Shown piece after piece: positions 25,190 through 33,852 of a stretch of 64,000 nucleotides of DNA; the stretch's first letter is position 1, and each line of letters begins with the position of its first letter. The translations under genes were made by a program, and so were the position numbers. The DNA is from Fictibacillus enclensis (lineage in GTDB: Bacteria > Bacillota > Bacilli > Bacillales > Fictibacillaceae): contig NZ_KQ758617.1 in assembly GCF_001457035.1 (NCBI RefSeq), positions 248,001-312,000 on the forward strand, in the 5' to 3' direction. The notes under the pieces were generated by a model. That model was not told where the DNA came from. It saw nothing but the letters and a program-made list of their open reading frames with translations, and searched no databases.

Positions 25190-25237
25190 AAAAGGCCAGA
25201 GGCTGCTGATGAGCAATCATCAACGGACTCTGGTCAT
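25190..25237 (-). terminator. Terminator after topB
   Basis: Read on the minus strand, GACCAGAG-loop-CTCTGGCC is followed by TTTTTT. It starts right at the LuxR gene stop. Confidence 0.7.
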
Positions 25238-25250
25238 TAATCAATTGGGT

Positions 25251-27347
25251 TTAATCTTTTTTCTCGAGGGCCGCTTTCAGTGCATCGGCCAGGCTGTTGC
25301 CCATCGGGGCCTCTTCCTTTTTCTTGTATTTATTCATCAGCTGGCGTTCCTCACGTTTGGATACGGTCTTTTTACGGTCCTCTGCTTTTTCAACCACGTT
25401 GCATGGCCGGCATTGGAAATAGGTACCGGCTTTGCCGTTGTGAATCTCCATTTTTTTATGGCATTGCGGGCAGCGGCGGTTGGAAAGCTTGGGGTCCTTT
25501 CGCTTTCTGAAGCTGCATTCTCTGCTGGAGCATACAAGCATTTTCCCGTCGCGTCCTTTGACTTCCTTCATGAATTCTCCGCACTCCGGGCACTTCGAAC
25601 CAGTAAGGTTATGCGCTTTATAGGTTTGTTCACTGCCTTTAATTTCCTTGACAAGCTGCTTGGTCTGCATTCTGATCTTCTCGAGGAAATCTTTTGGATT
25701 GCCTTTGCCCCGTGCAATATCCTCCAGTTGTTTTTCCCATTTTGCCGTTAATTCCGGCGACTTCAGCTCGCTGTTTACCAAATCAATCAGTTGTTTGCCC
25801 TTTGGTGTAGGATGGAGCCGGTTATTCTGGCGGTCAATGGTTTCGGTGCTGAGCAGACGCTCTATGATGTCGGCACGCGTTGCCGGTGTCCCGAGTCCGA
25901 ATTTTTCCATGCGCGCGAGCAAATCGGCTTCATTAAAGCGGGCAGGCGGCTCGGTCAGTTTTTTCTGCATTCGCGACTCTTTTACACTGAATTCCTGTCC
26001 GGATATAAGGTTTCCGAGCGGTTTGCTATGGGAATCTTCCTCATCCTTCCCGGTGATTTTTTTGAATCCGGCGTCAACAACCTTCGTTTCTCTGGCTGAA
26101 AAGGATTCGCCTTTTACATCAATCACCGCATGAATGGTTTCTGTCTGGTACGGTCCGTAAAATAATGCGAGAAAGCGGCGGACGATGATATCATACAGCT
26201 TCCTTTCATCGGCTGACAGATCACCGAGGTGCGGGGGTTCATCTGTTGGGATGATCGCATGGTGGTCGGACACTTTGTCGTTGTTAAATACCTTTTTGAC
26301 AAGCACCGTTCCTTTATTTTTCAGGACGGGCTGAACTTCGTCACGATATGCAGAAGAGAGCGCCTGCAGCCTGTCATTCATCGTATTTTTCATGTCCACA
26401 GTCAAATATTTGGAATCTGTACGCGGGTAAGTAACAAGCTTATACCGTTCATACAGATTTTGCAGGACACTGGAGGTTTTCTTGGCAGAGAACCCGAAGC
26501 GCCGGTTGGCATCACGCTGCAGCTCCGTTAAATCATACGGAAGAGGCTGCTGTTCAGCTTTTGATTTCGTATTCAGGGAAATAACTTTCCCTTTTTCGTT
26601 TTTTACAAGCTCTCCAACTTTTTCCGCTTGGGAACGATCAAAAATCCGGCGTTCTCCATTCTTCTCCCACACCGCCTCAAGGGGTCCAATTTTGGCATCA
26701 ATCGTAAAATATTCTTTTGGCACAAACGCTTTAATGTCTGCTTCGCGTTCCAGAATCATGGAAAGAGCAGGTGTCTGCACACGGCCTGCGGACAGTTGTT
26801 CATTGTATTTCGTAGTTAATGCACGTGTGACATTCAAACCGATCAGCCAGTCCGCTTCGGAACGGCATACCGCGGATTGATAAAGAAAATCATATTGATT
26901 GGCAGGCTTCAGATTTTTGAAGCCGTCCTTGATGGCCCGGTCGGTCTGTGAAGAAATCCAGAGCCGTTTAACTGGCTTTTTCCAGCGAAGTTTCTCAAGA
27001 ATCCAGCGTGCAACCAGCTCTCCCTCACGCCCGGCATCCGTCGCAATAATAAATTCACCCACATCTTTTCTGCGGGCGAGCTGTTCAATTCCCTTATATT
27101 GGTGACTGACCTGGCGAATGAGTTTTAATCCCATTTCTTTTGGGATAATCGGCAGGTCTTCCATCCTCCAGGTTTTATATTCCTTGTTATAATCCTCGGG
27201 CATCTTTAATTCTACTAGGTGGCCGAGCGCCCACGTTACAATGTATTTCGGTCCTTCTATATATTGTTTTGATTGCTTACTGCACCCAAGCACACGGGCC
27301 AGGTCTCTGGCAACACTTGGTTTTTCAGCAAGTACAATGGATTTCAT
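25251..27347 (-). CDS. topB: DNA topoisomerase III
   Basis: This 698-residue type IA topoisomerase has a TOPRIM domain (VLAEKPSVARDLARVLG; IIATDAGREGELVARWI with the Asp/Glu metal site). The catalytic Tyr307 is in YKLVTYPRTDSKYLT and the central toroid has LSAGRVQTPAL. Two C-terminal zinc ribbons (CPECGEFM with CSSREC; CPQCHKKM with CRPC) are followed by a Lys-rich tail. It decatenates and relaxes single-stranded DNA during replication and repair. Length is close to Bacillus TopB (about 730). Confidence 0.95.
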   Translation of the reverse strand: MKSIVLAEKPSVARDLARVLGCSKQSKQYIEGPKYIVTWALGHLVELKMPEDYNKEYKTWRMEDLPIIPKEMGLKLIRQVSHQYKGIEQLARRKDVGEFIIATDAGREGELVARWILEKLRWKKPVKRLWISSQTDRAIKDGFKNLKPANQYDFLYQSAVCRSEADWLIGLNVTRALTTKYNEQLSAGRVQTPALSMILEREADIKAFVPKEYFTIDAKIGPLEAVWEKNGERRIFDRSQAEKVGELVKNEKGKVISLNTKSKAEQQPLPYDLTELQRDANRRFGFSAKKTSSVLQNLYERYKLVTYPRTDSKYLTVDMKNTMNDRLQALSSAYRDEVQPVLKNKGTVLVKKVFNNDKVSDHHAIIPTDEPPHLGDLSADERKLYDIIVRRFLALFYGPYQTETIHAVIDVKGESFSARETKVVDAGFKKITGKDEEDSHSKPLGNLISGQEFSVKESRMQKKLTEPPARFNEADLLARMEKFGLGTPATRADIIERLLSTETIDRQNNRLHPTPKGKQLIDLVNSELKSPELTAKWEKQLEDIARGKGNPKDFLEKIRMQTKQLVKEIKGSEQTYKAHNLTGSKCPECGEFMKEVKGRDGKMLVCSSRECSFRKRKDPKLSNRRCPQCHKKMEIHNGKAGTYFQCRPCNVVEKAEDRKKTVSKREERQLMNKYKKKEEAPMGNSLADALKAALEKKD

Positions 27348-27460
27348 AAAATGAATAAGCTCCTTTCTACAACAGCAGTTTCCTAAACTGCATCCCTTAT
27401 CAGTATAGCCGATTGAAGGCTTCTTCGAAAATGATATGAAAAAACACAGTGACTAAAGGT

Positions 27461-27486
27461 TAAAAAGATGAAATGATTTCCGATAA
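27461..27486 (+). promoter_or_regulatory. Candidate sigma-D promoter of the chemoreceptor gene
   Basis: TAAA (27461-27464), 14 bases and TCCGATAA (27479-27486) closely match the motility sigma factor consensus TAAA-N14/15-GCCGATAT. It sits 45 bases before a methyl-accepting chemotaxis gene, as expected. Confidence 0.7.
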
Positions 27487-27530
27487 AAAAGAAGGTTAAC
27501 GTAAAAGTAAAAAAATTAGAGGTGCAGCGA

Positions 27531-29207
27531 ATGAAAATCAGAAGCAAATTATTCATTTTATTGGGAACCGCTGTGGTCGCCTTGATGGTTGCCGGGAGTT
27601 ATGCGTTTTACTCTATTCATGATCATACCCGGCTTAGCCAGGAACTGGCCAGTAAGCAGGAAATGCAGACAGAGTTTAAGGAGTTTCAATATTGCCTGAC
27701 AGGCTATTCGAATGATGAACGGGCATACCTTCTTACGGGCAAGAAGGAGTATACAACGGAATTGGCGGATAAAAGGCGCAGGATTGAAGTGCTAAAGAAA
27801 CGACTTTTTCCTTTGCTGGATGCAAAAACAAAAAAGACTGCTGAGAGAGGACTGACCGGGTATTTTAATTCCAGCACTCGTGCGGTCCAAGCTTATGATG
27901 GCGGTGGGAAAGAACTGGCTATGACGGTTCACTTTGTGGATGAAAGAGCCATTAGGAAAAATGTGCTGAATCCTGTTATTGAGAAAATGGTGCAAACGCT
28001 TCATAAAGATATTGAAACTCAGAAGCAGAAAAATAAAACGGCGATCAAGATTCAGACAGTTGTTTTTGCGGTTGTCTTGCTTCTTTTAATCGTGGGAGGT
28101 TTGGTTTTTGGCAGTATTATCGTGGCCTCCATCGTTCGTCCTATTGGAGTGCTCCACCAAAATATGAAGGAGATCGCAGAGGGGAAAGGGGACTTGACCA
28201 AATCCGTAAAGCTTGGCAGAAAAGATGAATTGGGTCAGCTGTCCGACACCTTTGATCTATTTACCTCAAGTCTGCGGAATATGATCATGCAGATTTCAGA
28301 AACCACTTCCGAAGTGGCAGCTTCCTCTCAACAGTTGACCGCCAGTGCTGAACAAAATAGCCATGCGGCAAGCCAAGTCACGTTAAGTATTCAGCAAATT
28401 GCATCGAATACCGAAGTGCAAACGGAAAAATCAACGGAAACTTCTGAAATGATGGAACAAACGGCAAGCCAGCTCGAGGTTATTTCCAAAAATGCCGTCC
28501 TGGCCCGTGACCTGACATCAGCAGCTTCAGAACAGGCCGACGAGGGGCGGATGCATGTCAATCGGACACATGATCAGATGAAAGAGATCGTCGACTCGGT
28601 CGATACGGCCCAACAAGGCATTGAGGAACTTAATGCACAATCCGAATCCATTGGAGAAATTGTAACCATCATTACCGAGATTGCCAATCAGACCAATTTG
28701 CTTGCGCTAAATGCTTCCATTGAAGCCGCCCGTGCCGGGGAAAGTGGTAGAGGGTTTGCTGTGGTGGCATCAGAGGTACGAAAACTTGCCGAGCAGTCGG
28801 GGAGTTCTGCTCAATCGATCAGTGACCTTGTTAAAAAGATTCAGGAGGGGACCCATAACTCCAGTGAATCCGTAAAAATGGTAAGAAACAATGTTTTTGC
28901 AGGTCTCACCGTAGTCAAGGAAACCGAAAAGCAATTCCAGCATATCCAGAACGCAACCAATGAAGTGAATCAGCAGATTATGGAAATAACCGGATCGATT
29001 GCACAACTGGCAAAAGGAGCAGAACGTCTTTCCTCTTCATCCGAAATTATCGCAGCAGGCGCAAGAGAGTCGTCCGGCAGTGTGCAGAGCATTGCCGCTG
29101 CTACAGAAGAACAACTGGCATCCATGGAGGAAATTGCAGCGTCTGCTCATTCACTGTCCTTTATGGCAGAAGAGCTGCAAATGATGATATCAAAATTCAA
29201 AATCTAG
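27531..29207 (+). CDS. Methyl-accepting chemotaxis protein
   Basis: The 558-residue transducer has a first membrane helix at about 6-27. A helical ligand domain of the CHASE3/four-helix type follows, with [20 protein letters not shown] near 60-80. The second helix is at about 172-200, then HAMP and a long coiled-coil signalling domain. The hairpin tip [21 protein letters not shown]-type sequence and [18 protein letters not shown] are intact. GAGGTG lies 6 bases before ATG 27531. It passes attractant signals to CheA/CheW at the cell pole. The ligand is unknown. Confidence 0.9.
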   Translation: MKIRSKLFILLGTAVVALMVAGSYAFYSIHDHTRLSQELASKQEMQTEFKEFQYCLTGYSNDERAYLLTGKKEYTTELADKRRRIEVLKKRLFPLLDAKTKKTAERGLTGYFNSSTRAVQAYDGGGKELAMTVHFVDERAIRKNVLNPVIEKMVQTLHKDIETQKQKNKTAIKIQTVVFAVVLLLLIVGGLVFGSIIVASIVRPIGVLHQNMKEIAEGKGDLTKSVKLGRKDELGQLSDTFDLFTSSLRNMIMQISETTSEVAASSQQLTASAEQNSHAASQVTLSIQQIASNTEVQTEKSTETSEMMEQTASQLEVISKNAVLARDLTSAASEQADEGRMHVNRTHDQMKEIVDSVDTAQQGIEELNAQSESIGEIVTIITEIANQTNLLALNASIEAARAGESGRGFAVVASEVRKLAEQSGSSAQSISDLVKKIQEGTHNSSESVKMVRNNVFAGLTVVKETEKQFQHIQNATNEVNQQIMEITGSIAQLAKGAERLSSSSEIIAAGARESSGSVQSIAAATEEQLASMEEIAASAHSLSFMAEELQMMISKFKI

Positions 29208-29209
29208 CA

Positions 29210-29245
29210 AAAAGAAGGAGGCCGTTTTTACGGTCTTCTTTTTTA
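29210..29245 (+). terminator. Terminator after the chemoreceptor gene
   Basis: AAGAAG-GAGG-CCGT-loop-ACGG-CTTCTT followed by TTTT. Confidence 0.75.
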
Positions 29246-29310
29246 GATAGATATGAAAAAATGCTTAACCGCATAGAATGTAAAAAGTATGAAGGATTAG
29301 GGGGACTTAA

Positions 29311-30144
29311 ATGATGATGGGTCTGGAGGAAGGAACGGTGTTGTCAAATGGGGTTCATATCCCATGGATCGGATTGGATTCATGCAGTATAAATAACCCT
29401 GAAACAGTAGAAAGAGGAGTGCTTGCAGCCATTAAAGCAGGATACCGGGCCATTGATACTGCGGCATCCTACCAGAACGAACGCGGAATTGGAAACGCTT
29501 TATCTTTATCCGGCATGGATAGGAAGCAACTTTTTATTACAGCAAAGTTAAACAGTATTTCTCACGGGTACAATAACACCCTTGCTGCCTTTAATGAGAG
29601 CAGAAAGAAACTGGGCGTCGATTATATTGATCTTTACTTGATTCAGTGGCCGGTAAGGGGAGAACTTGAAGAAACATGGAGAGCACTTGAAATTCTGTAT
29701 AACCGGGGTGATGTGAGAGCCATTGGTGTTTGTAATTTTGAAGAAAATGATCTGAAACTGATCATGAGACGAAGTCAGATTAAGCCGCATGTCAACCAAA
29801 TTGAATATCATCCGCTAAAGTCTCAAAAACAGCTGATCCATTTCTGTAAGCAGAACCAGATCCAAGTTCAGGCCAGAAACCCGTATTCAAGGGAGGAGCT
29901 TTTTCAACAAAAAGTCCTGTTGGACATCGCGGTAAAGCATGAGAAAACAGCGGCTCAGATCGCCATGAAATGGGCTTTGCAGAATGGAATACCGGTTGTT
30001 CCTGCATTTTCGTCCATTAACGAAGTCCAGGAAAATATTCAAATGATGTCTTTTACTCTTCCGATTGAGGATATGGTTACTCTGCACTTTTTGAACAACA
30101 GCCGGATGACAGGACCGAATACAGGACAGTACTTTTGCGAATAG
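29311..30144 (+). CDS. Aldo/keto reductase homologue lacking the catalytic His
   Basis: The 277-residue protein aligns without gaps over its first 115 residues with the reductase at 9378. Asp49, Tyr54 and Lys79 are kept (AIDTA, ASYQN, TAKLN), but position 112 is Gln (LIQWPV) instead of His. The NADPH-binding IPKS motif has become VPAFSS. Frame, length and the C-terminus GPNTGQYF are intact and the codons look normal, so this is a diverged gene rather than an obvious pseudogene. It may have little reductase activity, or altered cofactor use. AGGGGGAC precedes three Met codons. Confidence 0.8.
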   Translation: MMMGLEEGTVLSNGVHIPWIGLDSCSINNPETVERGVLAAIKAGYRAIDTAASYQNERGIGNALSLSGMDRKQLFITAKLNSISHGYNNTLAAFNESRKKLGVDYIDLYLIQWPVRGELEETWRALEILYNRGDVRAIGVCNFEENDLKLIMRRSQIKPHVNQIEYHPLKSQKQLIHFCKQNQIQVQARNPYSREELFQQKVLLDIAVKHEKTAAQIAMKWALQNGIPVVPAFSSINEVQENIQMMSFTLPIEDMVTLHFLNNSRMTGPNTGQYFCE

Positions 30145-30154
30145 CGTTTCATAT

Positions 30155-30187
30155 AACCTTCCACTCGTTGGAAGGTTTGTTTTTTTG
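30155..30187 (+). terminator. Terminator after the aldo/keto reductase homologue
   Basis: AACCTTCCA-CTCG-TTGGAAGGTT plus a T run. Confidence 0.85.
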
Positions 30188-30327
30188 CCACAATTTCCTT
30201 GTCTAAAAGTTGTAAAACGGGGGTAATAAAAATAACAGATAGCCCAGAGCTTATGAAAAATGGAAGTGAAAATAGATTAATTTTTACTGCACCAGGGTAT
30301 TGTAGAAGGGAAGAGGTGAATACAGCT

Positions 30328-30495
30328 ATGGAATCAATTACAGAATGGCTAAAGAACATACTACTATTTTTGGGCGGTTTTTTAAATGTCAGCATATTGT
30401 TGATCATCATAATTGTAATATTCGTCGTTCGTTCGGTCCGACGCAAAAAAAGAAACAGAGAGCATGAAGATTATCTTGGAAAAGATGATAAATAG
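30328..30495 (+). CDS. 55-residue single-span membrane protein
   Basis: AAGAGGTGAA lies about 10 bases before ATG 30328. The protein is MESITEWLKN, then one long hydrophobic helix (residues 11-33, ILLFLGGFLNVSILLIIIIV) and a strongly charged tail (RSVRRKKRNREHEDY). The arrangement predicts an outside N-terminus and a cytoplasmic tail. No family is recognised. It ends 7 bases before a terminator stem. The open frame reaches back to 30199, but that part has no start with a ribosome binding site. Confidence 0.6.
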   Translation: MESITEWLKNILLFLGGFLNVSILLIIIIVIFVVRSVRRKKRNREHEDYLGKDDK

Positions 30496-30504
30496 TCGCA
30501 AAGT

Positions 30505-30537
30505 AAGGCGGTTCATTTAATGGACCGGCCTTTTTTA
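30505..30537 (+). terminator. Terminator after the small membrane protein gene
   Basis: AAGGC-GTTC-loop-GGAC-GGCCTT with TTTTTT. Confidence 0.75.
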
Positions 30538-30601
30538 TGGATTTTCCCTCTTGGAACCGATATGATAAAAAGAATTGAGCAGGATAATGAGGGGGATTTT
30601 G

Positions 30602-31147
30602 ATGAAGGAAAACAATAAACTGGAAAAAGCAACGTTTGCCGGAGGATGCTTTTGGTGCATGGTCAAGCCTTTTGATGAATTGCCGGGAATCCATGGGATT
30701 GTTTCCGGATATACAGGAGGGAATATGGAAGATCCATCATATGAACAAGTGAAAACAGGAACAACCGGCCATTACGAAGCGGTGGAAATTACATATGATC
30801 CGGCTATATTTCCTTATCAACAATTACTGGATTTGTATTGGCCGCAAATTGATCCAACAGATGAGGGTGGACAATTTTTTGACCGGGGCAGTCAGTACCG
30901 AACCGCGATCTTCTACCATAATGAAGAACAGAAAGATCTTGCACTGGTTTCCAAACAAAAGCTCGAAGACAGCAGCAAGTTCAGCAAACCCATTGTAACC
31001 GAAATCTTGCCGGCATCAGTCTTTTATGCCGCTGAAGAGGATCATCAGGATTTTTATAAAAAGAATCCCGCAAAATACAAACAGGAACGAATAGAATCCG
31101 GCAGGGATGCATTTATAAAAGAAAACTGGAGCAAAAAAGGCAGCTGA
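30602..31147 (+). CDS. msrA: Peptide methionine sulfoxide reductase A
   Basis: The 181-residue MsrA reduces methionine-S-sulfoxide in proteins. The active site GGCFWCM carries the catalytic Cys16; YEQVKTGTTGHYEAVEI and RGSQYRTAIFYH are conserved. ATG 30602 has GAGGGGG at 30590-30596, while upstream in-frame codons to 30575 lack one. MsrB is not fused and not adjacent. The stop lies inside a hairpin terminator. Confidence 0.95.
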   Translation: MKENNKLEKATFAGGCFWCMVKPFDELPGIHGIVSGYTGGNMEDPSYEQVKTGTTGHYEAVEITYDPAIFPYQQLLDLYWPQIDPTDEGGQFFDRGSQYRTAIFYHNEEQKDLALVSKQKLEDSSKFSKPIVTEILPASVFYAAEEDHQDFYKKNPAKYKQERIESGRDAFIKENWSKKGS

Positions 31148-31166
31148 TCACAGCTGTCTTATTTTA
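31137..31166 (+). terminator. Terminator overlapping the end of msrA
   Basis: GGCAGCTG-ATCA-CAGCTGTC followed by TTATTTTATT. Confidence 0.65.
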
Positions 31167-31208
31167 TTGTTTCATAAAAATCTTCATTGAATAATTCATT
31201 GAAGTGTT

Positions 31209-31344
31209 AGGTGCGAGACTCCGGCGGGAAATACGTGACAGGTGAGACCTGGAGGCGCTTGCGCCGCGGGGCTCAGCGCACGCCCCGCGGAAAGGGAGCA
31301 TCCTGGAACGTAATCAACGACCCTCTAGGCAACAATGAGTTAAG
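31209..31344. repeat. GC-rich dispersed repeat typical of Bacillaceae
   Basis: The segment contains GACTCCGGCGGGAAATACGT, GTGAGACC, GGAGGCGCTTGCGCC, GCGGGGCTCAGCGCACGCCC, CGCGGAAAG and GGAACG-AATCAACGA. This is the hallmark order of a short structured repeat found in many copies between genes in Bacillus and relatives (GACTCCTGCGGGA ... GAGGCTCAGC ... CCGCGGAAAGC). It is clearly more GC-rich than its surroundings. A 62-codon open frame across it has no support as a gene. It fills most of the 310-base gap between msrA and the IclR gene. Confidence 0.75.
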
Positions 31345-31357
31345 AAAAAGTTTTTTT

Positions 31358-31371
31358 GGAAAGCGGTTGCA
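31358..31371. promoter_or_regulatory. cre-like box before the galactonate operon
   Basis: GGAAAGCGGTTGCA fits TGWAANCGNTNNCA except for the first base. It is 87 bases before the IclR regulator start and would give CcpA repression of a sugar acid operon. Confidence 0.5.
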
Positions 31372-31427
31372 ATTCAAAAAGAGGTATGGTAGCTTCTAGA
31401 TGTCAAAAATCACATACAGAATATTAA

Positions 31428-31441
31428 ATCACATATGTGAT
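31428..31441. promoter_or_regulatory. Palindromic operator of the IclR-type regulator
   Basis: ATCACATATGTGAT is a perfect 14-base palindrome, and the half ATCACATA recurs at 31409. It lies 16 bases before the regulator start and is the likely autoregulatory and operon operator. Confidence 0.6.
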
Positions 31442-31457
31442 GTAGATGGAGGGCAAG

Positions 31458-32210
31458 ATGTCAGTTAAATCAGCTCAGCGGGTACTCCAGGTTTTTGAGT
31501 GCTTGACCATGCACACAGAGGGGCTATCCATTAAGGAGATCAGCGAAACCTTGGACTTTCCGCAAAGCAGTACATCAAATTTAATTAAGACCTTAGCAGC
31601 TGAAGGCTACCTGAGACAGGACACGCAAAAAAAGTACAAGCTCGGGCCCAAACTCATTGGAATTGGAACCGCTGCCATGGAATCGCTGGATGTCTCGGCG
31701 GTAGGTAAGCCTTATCTGAAAACGTTAATGGAAGAAGTACAGGAAACGGTCTTTATGGCGTTGATGGCAGAAGAAGAACTGGTGTATGTTGCCAAAATTG
31801 ATAATAACCGCTCCATCCGGACCACCGCCCAGCCTGGCAACAAAAAGCCAATATACTGCACAGGGCTTGGCAAGGCATTCCTTTCCTTCATGCCGAAAGA
31901 ATCAAAAAACAAGCTGCTTGATTCAACAGAGCTGCTTCCGATTACGAGTCACACCATTACAAGCAGGGAACAAATGGAACACGAACTTGCCGAAAGCAGG
32001 AAACGGGGCTACGCGATTGATAATGAGGAAAACGAAGAGGGATTATTCTGTCTGGCGGCTCCAATATACGGGGGTGACCGGCAGATGCAGGCTGCGATCA
32101 GCGTAGCAGGGCCCAAAGAGAGGATGACTGCCCGTAAAGATCAGATTGCAAAAGTATTGCTGCTTACTTCAAAAAAGATATCAGCTAGTCTCGGCTATTT
32201 GGCCAGATAA
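31458..32210 (+). CDS. IclR family transcriptional regulator of the galactonate operon
   Basis: The 250-residue protein has an N-terminal winged helix (VKSAQRVLQVFECLT; LSIKEISETLDFPQSSTSNLIKTLAAEGYL). The IclR effector domain follows, with TAQPGNKKPIYCTGLGKAFL and RGYAIDNEENEEGLFCLAAPIYG. ATG 31458 follows GATGGAGGGCAAG; the in-frame ATG 31446 overlaps that site. It heads an operon with KDG-type kinase, aldolase, dgoD and a transporter. D-galactonate or 2-keto-3-deoxygalactonate is therefore the probable inducer. It resembles KdgR. Confidence 0.85.
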   Translation: MSVKSAQRVLQVFECLTMHTEGLSIKEISETLDFPQSSTSNLIKTLAAEGYLRQDTQKKYKLGPKLIGIGTAAMESLDVSAVGKPYLKTLMEEVQETVFMALMAEEELVYVAKIDNNRSIRTTAQPGNKKPIYCTGLGKAFLSFMPKESKNKLLDSTELLPITSHTITSREQMEHELAESRKRGYAIDNEENEEGLFCLAAPIYGGDRQMQAAISVAGPKERMTARKDQIAKVLLLTSKKISASLGYLAR

Positions 32211-32231
32211 AAATGACAGGGAGGGCAAAAG

Positions 32232-33185
32232 ATGGATGTGATCAGTATAGGGGAAGCGATGGTGCTTTTTACCCCTGAAACGAGCGGGCCTATGAGGTAT
32301 GCCCGGGATTATACCTCGAGGATAGCCGGAGCAGAAATCAATACACTCATTGGGCTGGCTAAACTTGAGCATGAAACAGGATGGATTTCCAGAGTGGGAA
32401 GTGATGAGTTCGGCGCCATGCTCAAAAACGCCGTAAGAGGCGAAGGGGTGGATGTGAGTGAGGTTGCAGCAGACGATGAGGCACCAACAGGCATCTTTTT
32501 TAAAGAAAATGTCTACGGAGACCACGTACGTGTACATTATTACCGTAAACACTCGGCCGCCAGCTTTCTGAATCCGGAAAGCATTAACGAAGCCTACCTG
32601 TCAGAGGGCAAAGTGCTGTACATAACCGGCATTACCCCGGCACTGTCCGATTCGTGTTCAAAGGCTGTTTTTCAGGCAATCGAAATAGCCAAAAAGCACA
32701 AGTTGACCATTGTCTTTGATCCAAACATCAGGTACAAGCTCTGGACTGAGGAGAAGGCGCGAAACACCATCCTGGAGATTGCCGGCCATTCCGATATTGT
32801 TTTTCCGGGTACAAGTGAAGGGGAATTTTTATTCGGAACAAGCCATCCGGAGAAAATAGCAGATGCGCTGCACGAGCTTGGACCAGATACTATTGTTGTA
32901 AAAAAGGGTGAAGAAGGCGCCTACTATTCCTGCCTTTCAAAAAAGGAACAGGGGCATGCCGAAGGTTTTCGTGTGAAACAGGTAATCGATCCGGTCGGGG
33001 CAGGTGACGGATTTGCGGCAGGAGTGGTATCGGGGCTGCTTGATGGACTATCCCTCAAAGAATCTGTGACCAGGGGCTGTGCAATCGGAGCTATGGTTAC
33101 GATGGTCAATGGGGATATTGAAGGTCTTCCTGACCGAAAAACGCTTGAGCTTTTCCTGTCGAGCAAAAGTGACGTAAGCCGTTAA
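32232..33185 (+). CDS. kdgK: 2-keto-3-deoxy-sugar acid kinase (KDG/KDGal kinase)
   Basis: The 317-residue PfkB-family kinase has an N-terminal SIGEAMVLFTPE, substrate contacts around AGAEINTLIGLAKL and the C-terminal ATP/anion hole DPVGAGDGFAAGVV with the catalytic Asp. It phosphorylates 2-keto-3-deoxygluconate-type acids at C6. Because dgoD is downstream, the substrate here is probably 2-keto-3-deoxygalactonate. AGGGAGGGC precedes the ATG, 21 bases after the regulator. Confidence 0.85.
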   Translation: MDVISIGEAMVLFTPETSGPMRYARDYTSRIAGAEINTLIGLAKLEHETGWISRVGSDEFGAMLKNAVRGEGVDVSEVAADDEAPTGIFFKENVYGDHVRVHYYRKHSAASFLNPESINEAYLSEGKVLYITGITPALSDSCSKAVFQAIEIAKKHKLTIVFDPNIRYKLWTEEKARNTILEIAGHSDIVFPGTSEGEFLFGTSHPEKIADALHELGPDTIVVKKGEEGAYYSCLSKKEQGHAEGFRVKQVIDPVGAGDGFAAGVVSGLLDGLSLKESVTRGCAIGAMVTMVNGDIEGLPDRKTLELFLSSKSDVSR

Positions 33186-33204
33186 GAAAAGAGGAGGAAC
33201 CATT

Positions 33205-33837
33205 TTGTCTGATGTACTTTCATCCATAAAAGAAAATAAATTGGTAGCCATCATCCGAGGTGCAGAACCGAAGAGCGTGCTGAAGATCGCACGTGCGCTT
33301 CAGGCCGGGGGTATAAGAACGCTTGAGATCACCCTGAACTCACCAGGGGCGTTTAAAGTGATCGAAGAGGTTTCATCGGAATTGGGAGATGAGCTATTGG
33401 TCGGTGCGGGCACCGTTCTTGATCCGGAGAGCGCAAGAATGGCAATCCTTGCCGGTGCGCAATTTATCCTGGCTCCAACCGTTAACTTGAAAACGATAGA
33501 ATTGACCAAAAGGTATGGAGCGGTAAGTATTCCGGGCGCGTTCACACCAACAGAAATTTTAACCGCCAATGAGCATGGGGCAGACATTGTCAAAGTGTTC
33601 CCTGCTTCCATCGGGCCATCCTATATTAAGGATTTGCGGGGGCCGCTTCCCCACATTCCGCTGCTTCCAACAGGCGGAGTGACGCTTGAAAATGTTTCGG
33701 AGTTCATGAAAGCGGGTGCGGTCGGATGCGGCATTGGCAGTGCACTTGTGAATACAAAAGAAGAAGTTACAGAAGCGTATTTATCAAAGCTTACTGAAAA
33801 AGCACGTAATTTTGTAAACGCCGTATCACGAGATTAA
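33205..33837 (+). CDS. kdgA: KDPG/KDPGal aldolase
   Basis: This 210-residue class I aldolase of the Eda family has an N-terminal IIRG, Glu in TLEITLNSPGAF, GAGTVLDPESARMAILAGAQF, and the Schiff-base Lys in the segment ADIVKVFPAS. It splits the 6-phosphorylated 2-keto-3-deoxy acid to pyruvate and glyceraldehyde 3-phosphate. The start is TTG 33205 with GAGGAGGAACC upstream. It lies 19 bases after the kinase gene. Confidence 0.9.
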   Translation: MSDVLSSIKENKLVAIIRGAEPKSVLKIARALQAGGIRTLEITLNSPGAFKVIEEVSSELGDELLVGAGTVLDPESARMAILAGAQFILAPTVNLKTIELTKRYGAVSIPGAFTPTEILTANEHGADIVKVFPASIGPSYIKDLRGPLPHIPLLPTGGVTLENVSEFMKAGAVGCGIGSALVNTKEEVTEAYLSKLTEKARNFVNAVSRD

Positions 33838-33852
33838 TAGGGGGATGAGATC

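Noticed and set aside
25648-26133. Long frames opposite topB
   Set aside because: Shadow frames of an essential, well-conserved gene.
31211-31399. 62-codon frame in the GC-rich repeat
   Set aside because: Explained by the dispersed repeat; composition is Arg/Gly-rich without protein similarity that I recognise.
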